IMG/VR virus record: IMGVR_UViG_3300031227_000130
Coordinates: 1-41,204 of that record
Reading direction: 5' to 3' (one strand)
DNA length: 41,204 nt
Source of the DNA: a virus
Part shown: positions 22,582-31,607 of the stretch, in pieces
Layout of the letters: each line of letters opens with the position of its first letter
Position numbering within the stretch: position 1 is the stretch's first letter
Translations under genes and position numbers: made by a program
The notes under the pieces: generated by a model
Seen by the model: the letters and a program-made list of their open reading frames with translations, nothing else
Told to the model about the DNA's origin: nothing
Database searches by the model: none

Positions 22582-23201
22582 CAGATCTTCCTCGCCAGCG
22601 ACTTGATAATGTCCAGCGCTCCCACCGGGAACCCTGGCGGAATAATCATTGCGCCCTCCCCGAAATAGCCGGTGACCTCGAACACCTGGCTGTCCTTCTC
22701 TTTGTAGAAGAAACCGGCCATCCTCATCAGAGCCTGGGAGATTGACGCCGGGGTGATGTAGGTTAACTTGCCGCCCACGTTCCGCCGCTCCACCCAGCCC
22801 CACCAGCCGGTGACCGATATGCTATGAAAAGATCGGGTGGTGTAGGTCCAGGAGCCCTCCAGGAACCGAATCCCATGATGGACCCACGCCTCCGGGCTGG
22901 GGCTGTCTGGCGTCAGGATCACGTCTGTGAGGTCCACCGCGGAGCCGTCTCCGTTCTGAATGGCCGTCACCCAGATCAGGTCATCATCCGTCGTGTGGAG
23001 GATCTTGTGATCATAGCTGGTGTCCTCCACCGCGTCGTACCATCGGGTCATGGCCGCGGGCTCGAACCGCCGGCCGCCTGAGAATAGGTGAATGACCGAT
23101 GTCGCCCGGTCGAGACACTCCTCCAGGATCAGGTCATCCGATGTCTCCGCAACCACGATCCCGAGGTATCGTTTGAGCTGCGCTATTGTTCCGTAGGCCA
23201 T
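22581..23201 (-). CDS. Head-tail connector (gp6-like)
   Basis: 206 residues. The start YGTIAQLKRYLGIV, then LILEECLDRATSVIHLFSGGR, and the late ASISQALMRMAGFFYKEKD fit the head-tail adaptor family of HK97 gp6/SPP1 gp15 type. A central beta insert (about 85-150) is larger than usual. The protein joins portal to neck. Its gene is separated from the capsid genes by the accessory island, an unusual break in synteny. Confidence 0.7.
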   Translation of the reverse strand: MAYGTIAQLKRYLGIVVAETSDDLILEECLDRATSVIHLFSGGRRFEPAAMTRWYDAVEDTSYDHKILHTTDDDLIWVTAIQNGDGSAVDLTDVILTPDSPSPEAWVHHGIRFLEGSWTYTTRSFHSISVTGWWGWVERRNVGGKLTYITPASISQALMRMAGFFYKEKDSQVFEVTGYFGEGAMIIPPGFPVGALDIIKSLARKI

Positions 23202-24310
23202 ACCTCACACCTCCACAACGGATGGCGTCCGTTGTCGGTCACGTAGCCCAACCAGGTGACTTGGTCGTAATCCTGCTGCAGGTCCTTCTCGTACTTGGCC
23301 CGGTCCTCATTCCCCTGGCCGCTGAAAAACATAGTCTTGCCCACCAGCCGCTTGAGGTACTTCCGCGCTGCGGGATAGCCCCCACCGTGCCCGATGACTG
23401 ACAAGCACAGGACAATATCCCATCGCTCGAGACCTGTCTGTCTGGCCAGCCCCCGCCAGCCGTCGGGCAGACTCGCCTTGTGGTAATCCACAGTCCAGTC
23501 TCCCAGCCAATTGGCCAGCATCCGGTTCCCGCTGATGTACTTGTGATCTATACCTGCGGCTCGGGAGCAGCCCAGCCTGGAGACCTGGCGAGTCATCTCG
23601 CCGTGATTGCAGCCGATGTCGAGCAACGTTTTGCCCAGCACGAGGTCGCGATTGATCCCCATCATCTTCAGCCGCTCCGGGATCTGCCGCCGACCGCCCA
23701 CCCCGAGGTCTGGGCAGGGCTGATAGCCGATCTGCTCCTTGTGCGGCTTCTTGTGGTACCGATAGATGTGCTTGCGCAGCCGGTTCTCGATCAGCTTCGG
23801 ATCCGCGAAATAGAACCGGCCGAAATCCACGATCTGGCTCCCGCGCCAGCGGTGGGACTCCTCTAGCTGCTTCCGTAGCTCAGTCTGGGCATCGATCATG
23901 GTAATCCCGGAGGCTACGGCCACCTTGAGCGCCCGGTCCGCCTGCACTTGGGGCCTGGCCTCGGGGACGTAATCGGTGACTTGGGCGATTCGGGTCCCGT
24001 TCAGCCCCACTACCGCGTAGACCCTCGGCGCTAGACCGTGAAGAGCATAGGTGTTCTGGACCGCCGTTGCTTCACAGATCAGGCTCCGGCCCCACCGGAA
24101 CAGGTGCAATGAATCGCCGTCTCGGAGCTCCACCGGGAGCTCATCGAACACCTTGAGACACAGCCCCGGCCTCGCGTACATCTGCCCTAGCATCTCCGTC
24201 AGCCTGGGGCTGTAGGCAATGAAAGCCTCTTTCCCGATGTGCCCCTCCAGCGGACGGATCAGCCCCTCGTCAATCTCCAACCCCTCGGTGACCATGCTCC
24301 ACTGCCTCAT
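23183..24310 (-). CDS. Kinase-like/SAM methyltransferase fusion (short paralogue)
   Basis: 375 residues. Residues 40-170 have kinase-fold features: GLCLKVF with Lys53, Glu80, GLAPRVYAV and a hinge-like strand (92-114), and VDFGRF with DFG at 162-164; a clear HRD loop is not visible. Residues 225-375 form a class I SAM methyltransferase (LLDIGCNHGEM at 229-239, then AGIDHK). It is collinear with the next gene upstream, so a duplication is evident. Similar fusions exist in carbohydrate-modifying systems, but the substrate is unknown. It overlaps the connector gene by 19 bases. Confidence 0.7.
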   Translation of the reverse strand: MRQWSMVTEGLEIDEGLIRPLEGHIGKEAFIAYSPRLTEMLGQMYARPGLCLKVFDELPVELRDGDSLHLFRWGRSLICEATAVQNTYALHGLAPRVYAVVGLNGTRIAQVTDYVPEARPQVQADRALKVAVASGITMIDAQTELRKQLEESHRWRGSQIVDFGRFYFADPKLIENRLRKHIYRYHKKPHKEQIGYQPCPDLGVGGRRQIPERLKMMGINRDLVLGKTLLDIGCNHGEMTRQVSRLGCSRAAGIDHKYISGNRMLANWLGDWTVDYHKASLPDGWRGLARQTGLERWDIVLCLSVIGHGGGYPAARKYLKRLVGKTMFFSGQGNEDRAKYEKDLQQDYDQVTWLGYVTDNGRHPLWRCEVWPTEQ

Positions 24311-26148
24311 TCCTGTTCCTCCTCCCGAGCCAGTAGCTTGAGCGTTTCGACCCCGGCCCCGAGGTCTGAGCCTGGCTTCAGCTCCCCGACCTCGGGCTCC
24401 GCCCCCGAGGTGTCGAGGTCAGGCTTGGGCTCTGGGACCAGTGGCCCCCCTTCGCGGGCGAACACGGCCACCAACCCCACCCGAGCCCTCAGCGCCCAGT
24501 CGGAACTTCGAGCCCATTCAGACACCACTTGGTGAACCGCGTACCCTTTGCCCTTCTTGCTTTCGTCCGGGTCGAAATCGTGAAACGCCAGGAACCCGCC
24601 AGCGCGAACCTTCCCCGCCCAGGCTGCCAGGTCCCTACGAATCCCCCGCTCCGTATGGTCCGCGTCAATGAACAGGAACGCCAGTGAATCCTTCGCTATC
24701 CCCTTCGCGGCCTTCACAGAATCCGCGGTGATCACCCGGACCTTGTTGCTCAGCTCGGACCTGCGAATGTTCTCCCGCAGCTCGTAGCTATCCGCTTGGT
24801 CTACAGCCCAGACCCAACCCCGGATGCCAGCCCGCGCTCCTGCCCAGCAGATCAGCGAAGAGCCGTGCGCGACCCCGACCTCGGCGCATGGGCCCGCAGG
24901 AGCAGCCAGGGCCCAATCGTAGAGACAGCCCAGCTCCTCAGCCGTCAGCAATCGCCGGCCTACAGGCTGGTACCCCCGGTGAATACTCATCTCTCGCACC
25001 GTGCCCGGAATCATCTCCATCCGCGGCCGTTCCGCTTTGTAGGCTCGGAACAGACACCGCTTATCCTCATCCCGAATGTAACCGGTCAGCTCGTGCCAAG
25101 CGAACCAGGAATCTAGCTCGTCGTCGTAGTCCTGGCGCGGAACCTTGACATCGCCCTCCAGAATCAGCACATCCGCAGTGAGGTCAGCAATCCACTGTTG
25201 TAGCCCCCCAGCCATGTGCTGGAGGATGCCAAGACAGAATACAATGTCAAACCGGCTCGAGTCCTCCAGCACTGAGAACAATTCGCTCTCCTCAGGGAGC
25301 TGGAGCTGGTAGATGTCGTGATTGTAGTACCCGAGGAGGTCCATGGTGCGCTGCCACAGATGGGCCCGCTTGTAATCCACACCTACGACTCGCTTGGCCC
25401 CTCGCCGCAGCGCCTCGCGCATGAACTCGCCCGTATTGCAGCCGATGTCCAGCACTGTCTTGCCGCGGAAATCCAAGTCATCGAGCCTCATATGCTTGAG
25501 CCGGTGACGAATGTTCCGCTGCCCTGGCACCCCCAGCTCCGGCACCGCCTGATAGCTCCAGGGCTTGCCGGTCTTAGGGTTACTTCGGTGCATGAGTGCT
25601 TTCTTGGTGGCGGCCCTGTACTGCTTCGGGTACCGCATAAAAAACCGCCCGAAATCTACGAACAGCCCGCCAACCCACTTGAACGGAAACTGAGTATACC
25701 GAACCGCCGCGTCGGTGGGGTCCTCGGTGTAATCGTCGCCCTTGCGGATACCAATGCGGAACCGCCGCACCAGCTTCTCCGCGGCCTTCATGTCCGGCTT
25801 GCCCTCGCCGCTGGCATACTGCACCACCTGAGCCAACTCGCCGGTGTCGAGAATCACCACGTCGTACACTCTGGGAGCCAGGCCGTAGGTTGCGAACAGG
25901 TTCTGCACCAAGATCGTCCGGTCCAGTCTCGCGCCCCCCCAGTGAAACAGCCGCAGCGGGTCCTCGACTTCATCCGAGGTCAGCTTACGGAACACCTTGA
26001 GGCAGAGCCCGTCCCGAGCATAGCGACTCTGGAGCAGGGCCAGCACCTCGGGAGTCCGGCAGATATAGGAATCCTTCCCATGATTCTTATGCCCTGGCGT
26101 CGTGGGCTCCTGCCTCAGCGCCCCGGTCGGTATAGTGATTCTTTGCAC
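24307..26148 (-). CDS. Kinase-like/double methyltransferase fusion
   Basis: 613 residues from a GTG with GGGAG 7 bases upstream. Residues 40-175 are the same kinase-like region (GLCLKVF, Lys51; GLAPRVYDV; VDFGRF, DFG at 165-167). Residues 228-372 are a SAM methyltransferase (VLDIGCNTGEF, 232-242; VVGVDYK). Residues 395-560 are a second one of Methyltransf_24 type (AEVGVAHGSSL; FLFIDADH at 491-498; GGFLAFHDFD). It resembles enzymes that phosphorylate and O-methylate glycans. Coupled to the short paralogue by ATGA. Confidence 0.75.
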   Translation of the reverse strand: MQRITIPTGALRQEPTTPGHKNHGKDSYICRTPEVLALLQSRYARDGLCLKVFRKLTSDEVEDPLRLFHWGGARLDRTILVQNLFATYGLAPRVYDVVILDTGELAQVVQYASGEGKPDMKAAEKLVRRFRIGIRKGDDYTEDPTDAAVRYTQFPFKWVGGLFVDFGRFFMRYPKQYRAATKKALMHRSNPKTGKPWSYQAVPELGVPGQRNIRHRLKHMRLDDLDFRGKTVLDIGCNTGEFMREALRRGAKRVVGVDYKRAHLWQRTMDLLGYYNHDIYQLQLPEESELFSVLEDSSRFDIVFCLGILQHMAGGLQQWIADLTADVLILEGDVKVPRQDYDDELDSWFAWHELTGYIRDEDKRCLFRAYKAERPRMEMIPGTVREMSIHRGYQPVGRRLLTAEELGCLYDWALAAPAGPCAEVGVAHGSSLICWAGARAGIRGWVWAVDQADSYELRENIRRSELSNKVRVITADSVKAAKGIAKDSLAFLFIDADHTERGIRRDLAAWAGKVRAGGFLAFHDFDPDESKKGKGYAVHQVVSEWARSSDWALRARVGLVAVFAREGGPLVPEPKPDLDTSGAEPEVGELKPGSDLGAGVETLKLLAREEEQE

Positions 26149-26287
26149 TGTCCATCTCCCTTTCCTTGTCAGCCAATAGCCCGCACCGGACGCACATCCA
26201 CCCCGCAGAGGTTAGCCGCTGCTTCGTGGTCTCATGGCACTCCCAGCACACCCCCCATCGCCGCCGGGTCCGCACGTGAGGATGCAC
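26087..26287 (-). CDS. Small zinc-ribbon protein
   Basis: 66 residues from a GTG at 26287 with GGGAG 7 bases upstream. CWEC and CVRC pairs, 16 residues apart, make a standard four-cysteine ribbon in a basic protein (HVRTRRRWG). Its end overlaps the following fusion gene by 62 bases in another frame. It may be an accessory factor for the adjoining enzymes. The longer overlap lowers confidence slightly. Confidence 0.55.
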   Translation of the reverse strand: MHPHVRTRRRWGVCWECHETTKQRLTSAGWMCVRCGLLADKEREMDSAKNHYTDRGAEAGAHDARA

Positions 26288-26298
26288 AGCCCACTCCC

Positions 26299-27348
26299 TT
26301 ACTTACCGCGTCGCACCTTTTCGATGAACTGGGCCACGCTCTCGATGCTCTGCTTCTTGGTCAGGACTGCGTGATCGGTGGTCCAGTCCGCGTCAGTCAT
26401 TCGGTCGAACAGCGGGAGCTTTGTCTCGCCCTCCTCGCGCTTCACGTAGACCCAGAACAGCGGGCTCCCCAGGTCCCGACAGATCCGCTTGATCTTGGCC
26501 CGCCGCTCCACAGGGGAGGCGATCATATCCACCAGGACCATGTGCCCCTGCTTAGCCAGCACACAAGCGACCCTTGCGCACTCATAAGCGAAACTGGCGT
26601 GCGGGTCCGCAGGCTCCTCGTCAGTGAACACGTCCTCAGGCCGGGCCCCCTGCGCTTTGCGGTAGGTGCGGCCCCAGACTTCGGACCATAGGTGCTCATC
26701 ATCCACGATCACCGCATGAGGGAATAGCCGGGCCAGACCTCGCGTTACCGTCGACTTGCCCGCCTGGGACCGCCCGTTCACCCACACAACGAACCCCCCC
26801 GGAGGCTCCACGTCTAGCGTCATGCTCCATTGCTCCTCATCTAACCGCTTATACATTGTCGCGTAGAACGCATGATGGTCTTTGTCCGTCCAGCCCTTCG
26901 ACTCGATGCGCCACTTCCGGGCTGACACCGCATCGTAGCCTCTCCCGTACTTGGTGCGCGGGTCGAAATAGTCAAAGACCCCCGGCTCCCATCCGTGCCA
27001 GCGATGATCAGGAGCCTTGTGTGCCCGGTATGACTTCCAATACGGGACCTTGACATGTAGCTTCCCGTTGGGTGTCAAGATCCGCCAGCACTCGTCCAGC
27101 GCCTCCACGAGGTCCAGCTTCAGGTGCTCGAACACCGCCCAGGCTTCTATGCGGTTGAATCGGTTGTCAGGCCAGGGCCAGGGCAGATCGTTGAGGTCCC
27201 ACAGAACGTCAGCCTCGGGACCATCCGGGATCTGGCGCTTTTCGTGTTGCAGGAAAGCGCTGGTCAGAAACCACTCGTCCGCATAATACTGGAGCAGCCG
27301 ATTACCGCACCCAAGGTTGAGCCGCTTGATCATAGCTTGGTGATCCAC
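26299..27348 (-). CDS. Methyltransferase/APS-kinase-like fusion
   Basis: 349 residues. Residues 5-160 are a SAM methyltransferase (LNLGCGN at 10-16, DLNDLPWPWPDNRFNRIEAW, HLKLDLVEALDECWRILTPNG). Residues 183-349 are a P-loop kinase with Walker A GRSQAGKST (192-200) and an order of motifs like adenylylsulfate kinase, although the usual LDGD is VDDE. The kinase may phosphorylate a sugar or nucleotide instead of APS. It sits among glycosyltransferases and the kinase-methyltransferase pair and is probably part of one pathway. Confidence 0.75.
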   Translation of the reverse strand: MDHQAMIKRLNLGCGNRLLQYYADEWFLTSAFLQHEKRQIPDGPEADVLWDLNDLPWPWPDNRFNRIEAWAVFEHLKLDLVEALDECWRILTPNGKLHVKVPYWKSYRAHKAPDHRWHGWEPGVFDYFDPRTKYGRGYDAVSARKWRIESKGWTDKDHHAFYATMYKRLDEEQWSMTLDVEPPGGFVVWVNGRSQAGKSTVTRGLARLFPHAVIVDDEHLWSEVWGRTYRKAQGARPEDVFTDEEPADPHASFAYECARVACVLAKQGHMVLVDMIASPVERRAKIKRICRDLGSPLFWVYVKREEGETKLPLFDRMTDADWTTDHAVLTKKQSIESVAQFIEKVRRGK

Positions 27349-29075
27349 TCGCGCCAGAGCTTGCGGCCGTCATGCTTGACCACCCAGGCCCTCGCCGCTG
27401 TCGCAAAGTGTAGCACGCCCGCGGTCCGCTTGGCTTCTCCGTGGTGAACAAACGTATTCCACTCAGTGCCCAGAATCCAGGCCCTGACCGGCCACTTCCA
27501 CAGGGCCCTCATCATTGCTTGCTGATCCGTGTGCTGGTACCGCTCCCATTCCTTGTGAAAGCCCCGCATGAACGTCGCGGTCGCCTCACACCTCCGGAAC
27601 GCCCACACCCCGCCCGCAATCTGGAGCAGGTCCCTGGAGCCCAGGACGCCAGTGGTGTAGTGGTTCTCCTCTTTATACTTGGCCCGCTGGGCATCGGACA
27701 CCAGCGGCCCCTTTGGTGGGCTGTTGGTGAGAACCATCTCCCAGCCGTCAGCCAGCACGTCAAAGAACAGCTCCAACCGCCCACTCACCAGTATGTCAGC
27801 GTCTAAATAAAGAACATACTCCCATTCTGCAGGAGCCAGATCATAGATAGCGGTCTTCTGCGCCCGCGCGCGCCTGTCAGAGATAGCCGAGGCAACCACA
27901 ATGTCGATCGGCCGCAGAACCTTCTTGAAGATCTCGGGGAGCGGGACCACCTCGGCTCCCTTGGCGTGTCGGAGCCTCTTACTGACCGCAGACCAGCCCT
28001 CGCACACCAGACACACCGGAATCGTCGGATGTCTCTTGGCGAATGTCCGGATCAGATGATAGGCGCAATCGTGCGCCATCTTGCCATAGGCGACGATGTA
28101 GAGACCAGACTTCCCGTGCCACTTCCGAGCCCTGCCCTTTCGGAGTGGAATGACCGCCCCATCCTCCATTGGCGACCGTACCGCTTCCCTTGGCGTGATG
28201 GGCCGTATCTTCATATCGTCTGCACTCTCCTCGGTAATCATCTCCACAGCCGCCCGCCAATCTGCGCAGTACCGCGACACTGAGTGATCCTCGACTAGGC
28301 TCCGCAGCTCCTCCGGATCGGTGTCCTCCTGCAGAGCCCGCCTGAGAGCCGCCAGCATCGAATCATAGTCCCCCGCCTTGTACCGCCAGATCCCGTCAAC
28401 CTGGGGCAGCTCATCGATCAGCCCCACTCCCTCGGGAACCACTACCGGCCGGCCGGATGCGAGAGCCTCCAGCACTGTGATCGGCCCCCCCTCGATCAGC
28501 GAGGTGCAGAGGAACACGTCGAGCTTGTGGTAGAACCTGCACATATCGGACCACTGGTAACTTTTGGTCCTGCATGGCCAGCCTACCCCGGAGGCCGTGA
28601 GCTGAAACCCTCGGTCCTGGGCCAGCCTCTTGACCAGCCCCTCTCCCTTGCGGCCGTACTTGTAGACCCTGCCCCCGACGCCTATCACGGGTGGCGTGCG
28701 CCGCTTGACCGGCCTGGACCGGAACAGGTCCAGCTCCACCGGCGGGGGGATATTGAGCGTGCGCCCGCGTGGCTCGAGTTGTCGCGCATACCGCTCCGCC
28801 ATGGTCACCCGGAGCGCCACTTTCTTGCTAATGTAGTCCCAGTGCTTCCGCTTCATCGCGTTGCCCAACTCGTCGTGAGTGAAGAACGCCGCGCTGGTCC
28901 GCTTCCACTTCGAGAACCTCCACTCTAGGTAAGGGAAGAACAGGTTGACGTCAGCTCTCGGGTCTGGCTGGCGGCCCACCCGCCAGCGGTTCCCCTTGAC
29001 CAGATAGCGAGCAAACCGCGCAATCACCCAGGAGGATGACCACTCCGCAACCACGATATGAACCCTGGACGGCAT
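27330..29075 (-). CDS. GT4-type/GT-A-type double glycosyltransferase
   Basis: 581 residues. Residues 1-285 look like a GT-B retaining enzyme of GT4 type, with CTSLIEGGPITVLEALASGR (190-209) holding the E-x7-E motif. Residues 322-581 look like a GT-A enzyme, with YLDADIL (DxD at 425-427) and a distal block WAFRRCEATATFMRGFHKEW ... MMRALWKWPVRAW shared with the 32109-32726 protein. It could add two sugars in succession. It overlaps the methyltransferase-kinase gene by 19 bases. Confidence 0.8.
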   Translation of the reverse strand: MPSRVHIVVAEWSSSWVIARFARYLVKGNRWRVGRQPDPRADVNLFFPYLEWRFSKWKRTSAAFFTHDELGNAMKRKHWDYISKKVALRVTMAERYARQLEPRGRTLNIPPPVELDLFRSRPVKRRTPPVIGVGGRVYKYGRKGEGLVKRLAQDRGFQLTASGVGWPCRTKSYQWSDMCRFYHKLDVFLCTSLIEGGPITVLEALASGRPVVVPEGVGLIDELPQVDGIWRYKAGDYDSMLAALRRALQEDTDPEELRSLVEDHSVSRYCADWRAAVEMITEESADDMKIRPITPREAVRSPMEDGAVIPLRKGRARKWHGKSGLYIVAYGKMAHDCAYHLIRTFAKRHPTIPVCLVCEGWSAVSKRLRHAKGAEVVPLPEIFKKVLRPIDIVVASAISDRRARAQKTAIYDLAPAEWEYVLYLDADILVSGRLELFFDVLADGWEMVLTNSPPKGPLVSDAQRAKYKEENHYTTGVLGSRDLLQIAGGVWAFRRCEATATFMRGFHKEWERYQHTDQQAMMRALWKWPVRAWILGTEWNTFVHHGEAKRTAGVLHFATAARAWVVKHDGRKLWREWITKL

Positions 29076-29081
29076 GGGGTC

Positions 29082-29384
29082 CTACAGCTCCACCGTCTGC
29101 GGGAAGTTCACGTCTGCCTGCATCTTGGCGACCGCCTCTTCTGCGGTCACAATGCCTGCAATCCTTCGGTCGGCAGAGAACAGGGCGAGATACTGAGCGG
29201 TGCGTTCCGCCTTGGTGCCCGTGATCGCGTTCACCGCGTTAGCGTCTAGCTCCACGGCAAAGTGGCCCACCTCGACATCCATCGTCCCGCCCTCGCCGTC
29301 GTCGGCCTCGACGTAGACCTTCGTGCGGCACGAAATCTTGGCATCAGGCCTCGGCTCTAGATTGTCTACTCTGAACTTTGCCAT
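29082..29384 (-). CDS. Hypothetical small virion-region protein
   Basis: 100 residues. Beta-rich N-terminus (FRVDNLEPRPDAKISCRTKVYV), then a helical C-terminal half (SADRRIAGIVTAEEAVAKM). The ATG overlaps the adhesin stop as TAATG, so it is coupled to it and may be a chaperone or partner of that protein. Not recognised. Confidence 0.55.
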   Translation of the reverse strand: MAKFRVDNLEPRPDAKISCRTKVYVEADDGEGGTMDVEVGHFAVELDANAVNAITGTKAERTAQYLALFSADRRIAGIVTAEEAVAKMQADVNFPQTVEL

Positions 29385-31603
29385 TATGGCTCCTTGTATA
29401 CTGCGTCGATTTCACGACCACCTGCTTGCAAGAGGCCCCAATAGATTATGGTGGGCACGACCGCGAAATCGACCGCGTTGGCCACCGTCGCCACAGGAAC
29501 CCCGTCTACTCGGAACTGCATGAACGCGCCGGTGTATTCCAGCTCACAGAATAGCTCTTGGTCCTCGACCCAGGCGCCCGCGCAGGCCCAGTTAGCGTTC
29601 CAAGGCCCGCCGCCGGCTGCGTCGAACTGGACCTGTAGCGTGTTCGCCGCTATCGCCCAGACAGTAAAGTAATTGGTGGCGTCGCCCCAGGCATAGACGT
29701 TGATCGGGTTGGCCACGCCGTCGTCGAAGGCGACCAGGTTGGCCGGATTGTGTCGCGGCCTCCAGCGCCAGGTGAGCAGGCCGCTGCGTGCCCTGAGCCG
29801 GTTGTTCACCGGCTGCGTCAATAGGTCGTAACCATCCACCCGCAGGCCGCCGCTCTCCGCGCTGTTCGCCTCGCTGGCGGGCGTGACGGTCAGGGCGACG
29901 GGGTCAAGGGCGATCATGTACGCGTCATCGAAATACCCCACAGCTATGACATTGCTCCCGCGGCACCCCAGACGCGAAGCAACATTAAGAACTCGCAACA
30001 CAGTCGCATAATGAGACCAAGCAGCCCCCGTAACATTCTGATTCCATACAGCGTCGACGCTTTGCCTATATGCTAGAGAACTCTCAATATTGGGAATGCC
30101 TGCGGAGAAATAGGACCAGACACCAGCGGCATAGAAATTGCCTACAGTTGCCGGCCAATCGTATCTGATACCTCCAGGCGTTGGAGGCGTATCGACCTTG
30201 AATGAACTGGCGCCCGAATGAATGATTGCCCCTTCCTGTACCCCATCGCCAGCCGCCAAGCCGTTATTCGCCCACCCGTCCGGTATCCACGGGTTGCCCG
30301 CGCCGGTCTCCATCGACGGGTTGTCCACGAGGTTGTCATAGATCTCTGCCTGATGGACGTAGACAGTCGTGCCCGCACCGCCGCCTGTGATCTCTAGGAT
30401 CTGTATCTGGAAACTCGTGCAGTCAGCAACGGCACCGCTGCGGGCAATGGTCGCCAGCTCGAAGGCAAATGTCTCCGACCATGGCGCCGTGCGCGTGTGC
30501 CCTCCCGCGCTATCGAAATCGACCGTATTGAGCATCTGCTGCGCGTTGGTCACGTCCCAGATCCGTATTCGTGCCTGCGCCCCGCCGCCCTCGTGCAGGG
30601 TTACTCTAACCACGTAATTGGAACCCGCCGCTAGCCCCGCCCGCTGGTAATAGTAGCCCTCGTTGGCCGCGTCCGCGTCAAACTTGTAGCCCCATTCGAA
30701 GATCTTCTCCGCATTGGCCAGCACCGCGCTATTGATCGGTGTGCCCACCATTACCCAGTTAGCCCAGGCGGCTGCGGTCATGAATCCGTCAGCAGCAGGG
30801 ATTACGTTGCTGGCGTGCCGCATACTCCACGCCTCGCCAGCGCCGGTGACCAGCGGGCCGACGGCGGAGTCGGTGGGCAGTGAGAAAGTGCTATCCCACG
30901 CACCTATGGTCTCAGCGATGTCAGCGCCCGCAGCGTGTATCGCTACTATATCGCCCAGGCCCAGATCCACGCCGAAGGCCCCCGTCCATGGAACGATCCG
31001 CACGAACAGAAGGCCCGCGATAATGGCGTTGGCAGGAAAGAAACCTCCTCCGCCAATGGATGTTACCGCGGCAGGAGCACTGACAGTCGGCTGTACGTTG
31101 ATCCCAAATGTCTGCGCATCGTTGCGAGAGATGTAGGCATAGAAGGTCCCGTCCAGCGTGTTCTTGGTGTCGTAGCCCCAGGCCAGGTATTCGACGGTAC
31201 CAGCTACAATCGCCTGGGCCAGCGTCATGGTCTGCGTGCCGATGGTCAGCGAGTAGCGCTCGTTGGTGTAATCATAGGCCAGATTATAGGCGACAGAGAC
31301 GTACCATATGTAAGCCAGGCCCGCACGATCTCCGCTGGATTGCTCAGGCAGGAAGTTGACAAACCCGCCGCCCTGGTATGGGTCAAAATTCCCATACCAG
31401 TGGCCCGCTATGTTCGCGCCTCGCGGGAACGATAGTACGTCTGAGCCACCCACGCCGTCCCAATCGCCCTGCGCGATGGGCGCAGCGGCCCACGGCCCAG
31501 GCCCGTCACGCTTGGCCATGCTGGGCGTGAACGTCGTTTCGTTGAGGTCCAGAGGAATGCCCTGCTTCCACGGCGCCAGCCTCTGGTGACGAATATTCCT
31601 CAT
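29384..31603 (-). CDS. Large virion surface adhesin with lectin-like domains
   Basis: 739 residues, no transmembrane helix. The N-terminal third is aromatic beta-rich sequence (AYIWYVSVAYNLAYDYTNERY). Residues about 430-560 carry the carbohydrate-binding-module pattern NLVDNPSMETGAGNPWIPDGW ... HSGASSFKV. The last 170 residues have a concanavalin/LamG-like series of strands (LLTWRWRPRHN, MQFRVDGVPVATV). It is probably a head or tail fibre-like protein that binds glycans, and a candidate target of the neighbouring glycosylating enzymes. Confidence 0.6.
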   Translation of the reverse strand: MRNIRHQRLAPWKQGIPLDLNETTFTPSMAKRDGPGPWAAAPIAQGDWDGVGGSDVLSFPRGANIAGHWYGNFDPYQGGGFVNFLPEQSSGDRAGLAYIWYVSVAYNLAYDYTNERYSLTIGTQTMTLAQAIVAGTVEYLAWGYDTKNTLDGTFYAYISRNDAQTFGINVQPTVSAPAAVTSIGGGGFFPANAIIAGLLFVRIVPWTGAFGVDLGLGDIVAIHAAGADIAETIGAWDSTFSLPTDSAVGPLVTGAGEAWSMRHASNVIPAADGFMTAAAWANWVMVGTPINSAVLANAEKIFEWGYKFDADAANEGYYYQRAGLAAGSNYVVRVTLHEGGGAQARIRIWDVTNAQQMLNTVDFDSAGGHTRTAPWSETFAFELATIARSGAVADCTSFQIQILEITGGGAGTTVYVHQAEIYDNLVDNPSMETGAGNPWIPDGWANNGLAAGDGVQEGAIIHSGASSFKVDTPPTPGGIRYDWPATVGNFYAAGVWSYFSAGIPNIESSLAYRQSVDAVWNQNVTGAAWSHYATVLRVLNVASRLGCRGSNVIAVGYFDDAYMIALDPVALTVTPASEANSAESGGLRVDGYDLLTQPVNNRLRARSGLLTWRWRPRHNPANLVAFDDGVANPINVYAWGDATNYFTVWAIAANTLQVQFDAAGGGPWNANWACAGAWVEDQELFCELEYTGAFMQFRVDGVPVATVANAVDFAVVPTIIYWGLLQAGGREIDAVYKEP

Positions 31604-31607
31604 TGCT

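Noticed and set aside
22582-22803. Extended N-terminus of the tail completion protein
   Set aside because: The extra 74 residues are an out-of-frame reading of the connector gene; TGATG at 22581 is the natural start.
25318-26691. 457-codon plus-strand open frame
   Set aside because: Antisense to the methyltransferase fusions with clear SAM motifs; no ribosome site or recognisable sequence.
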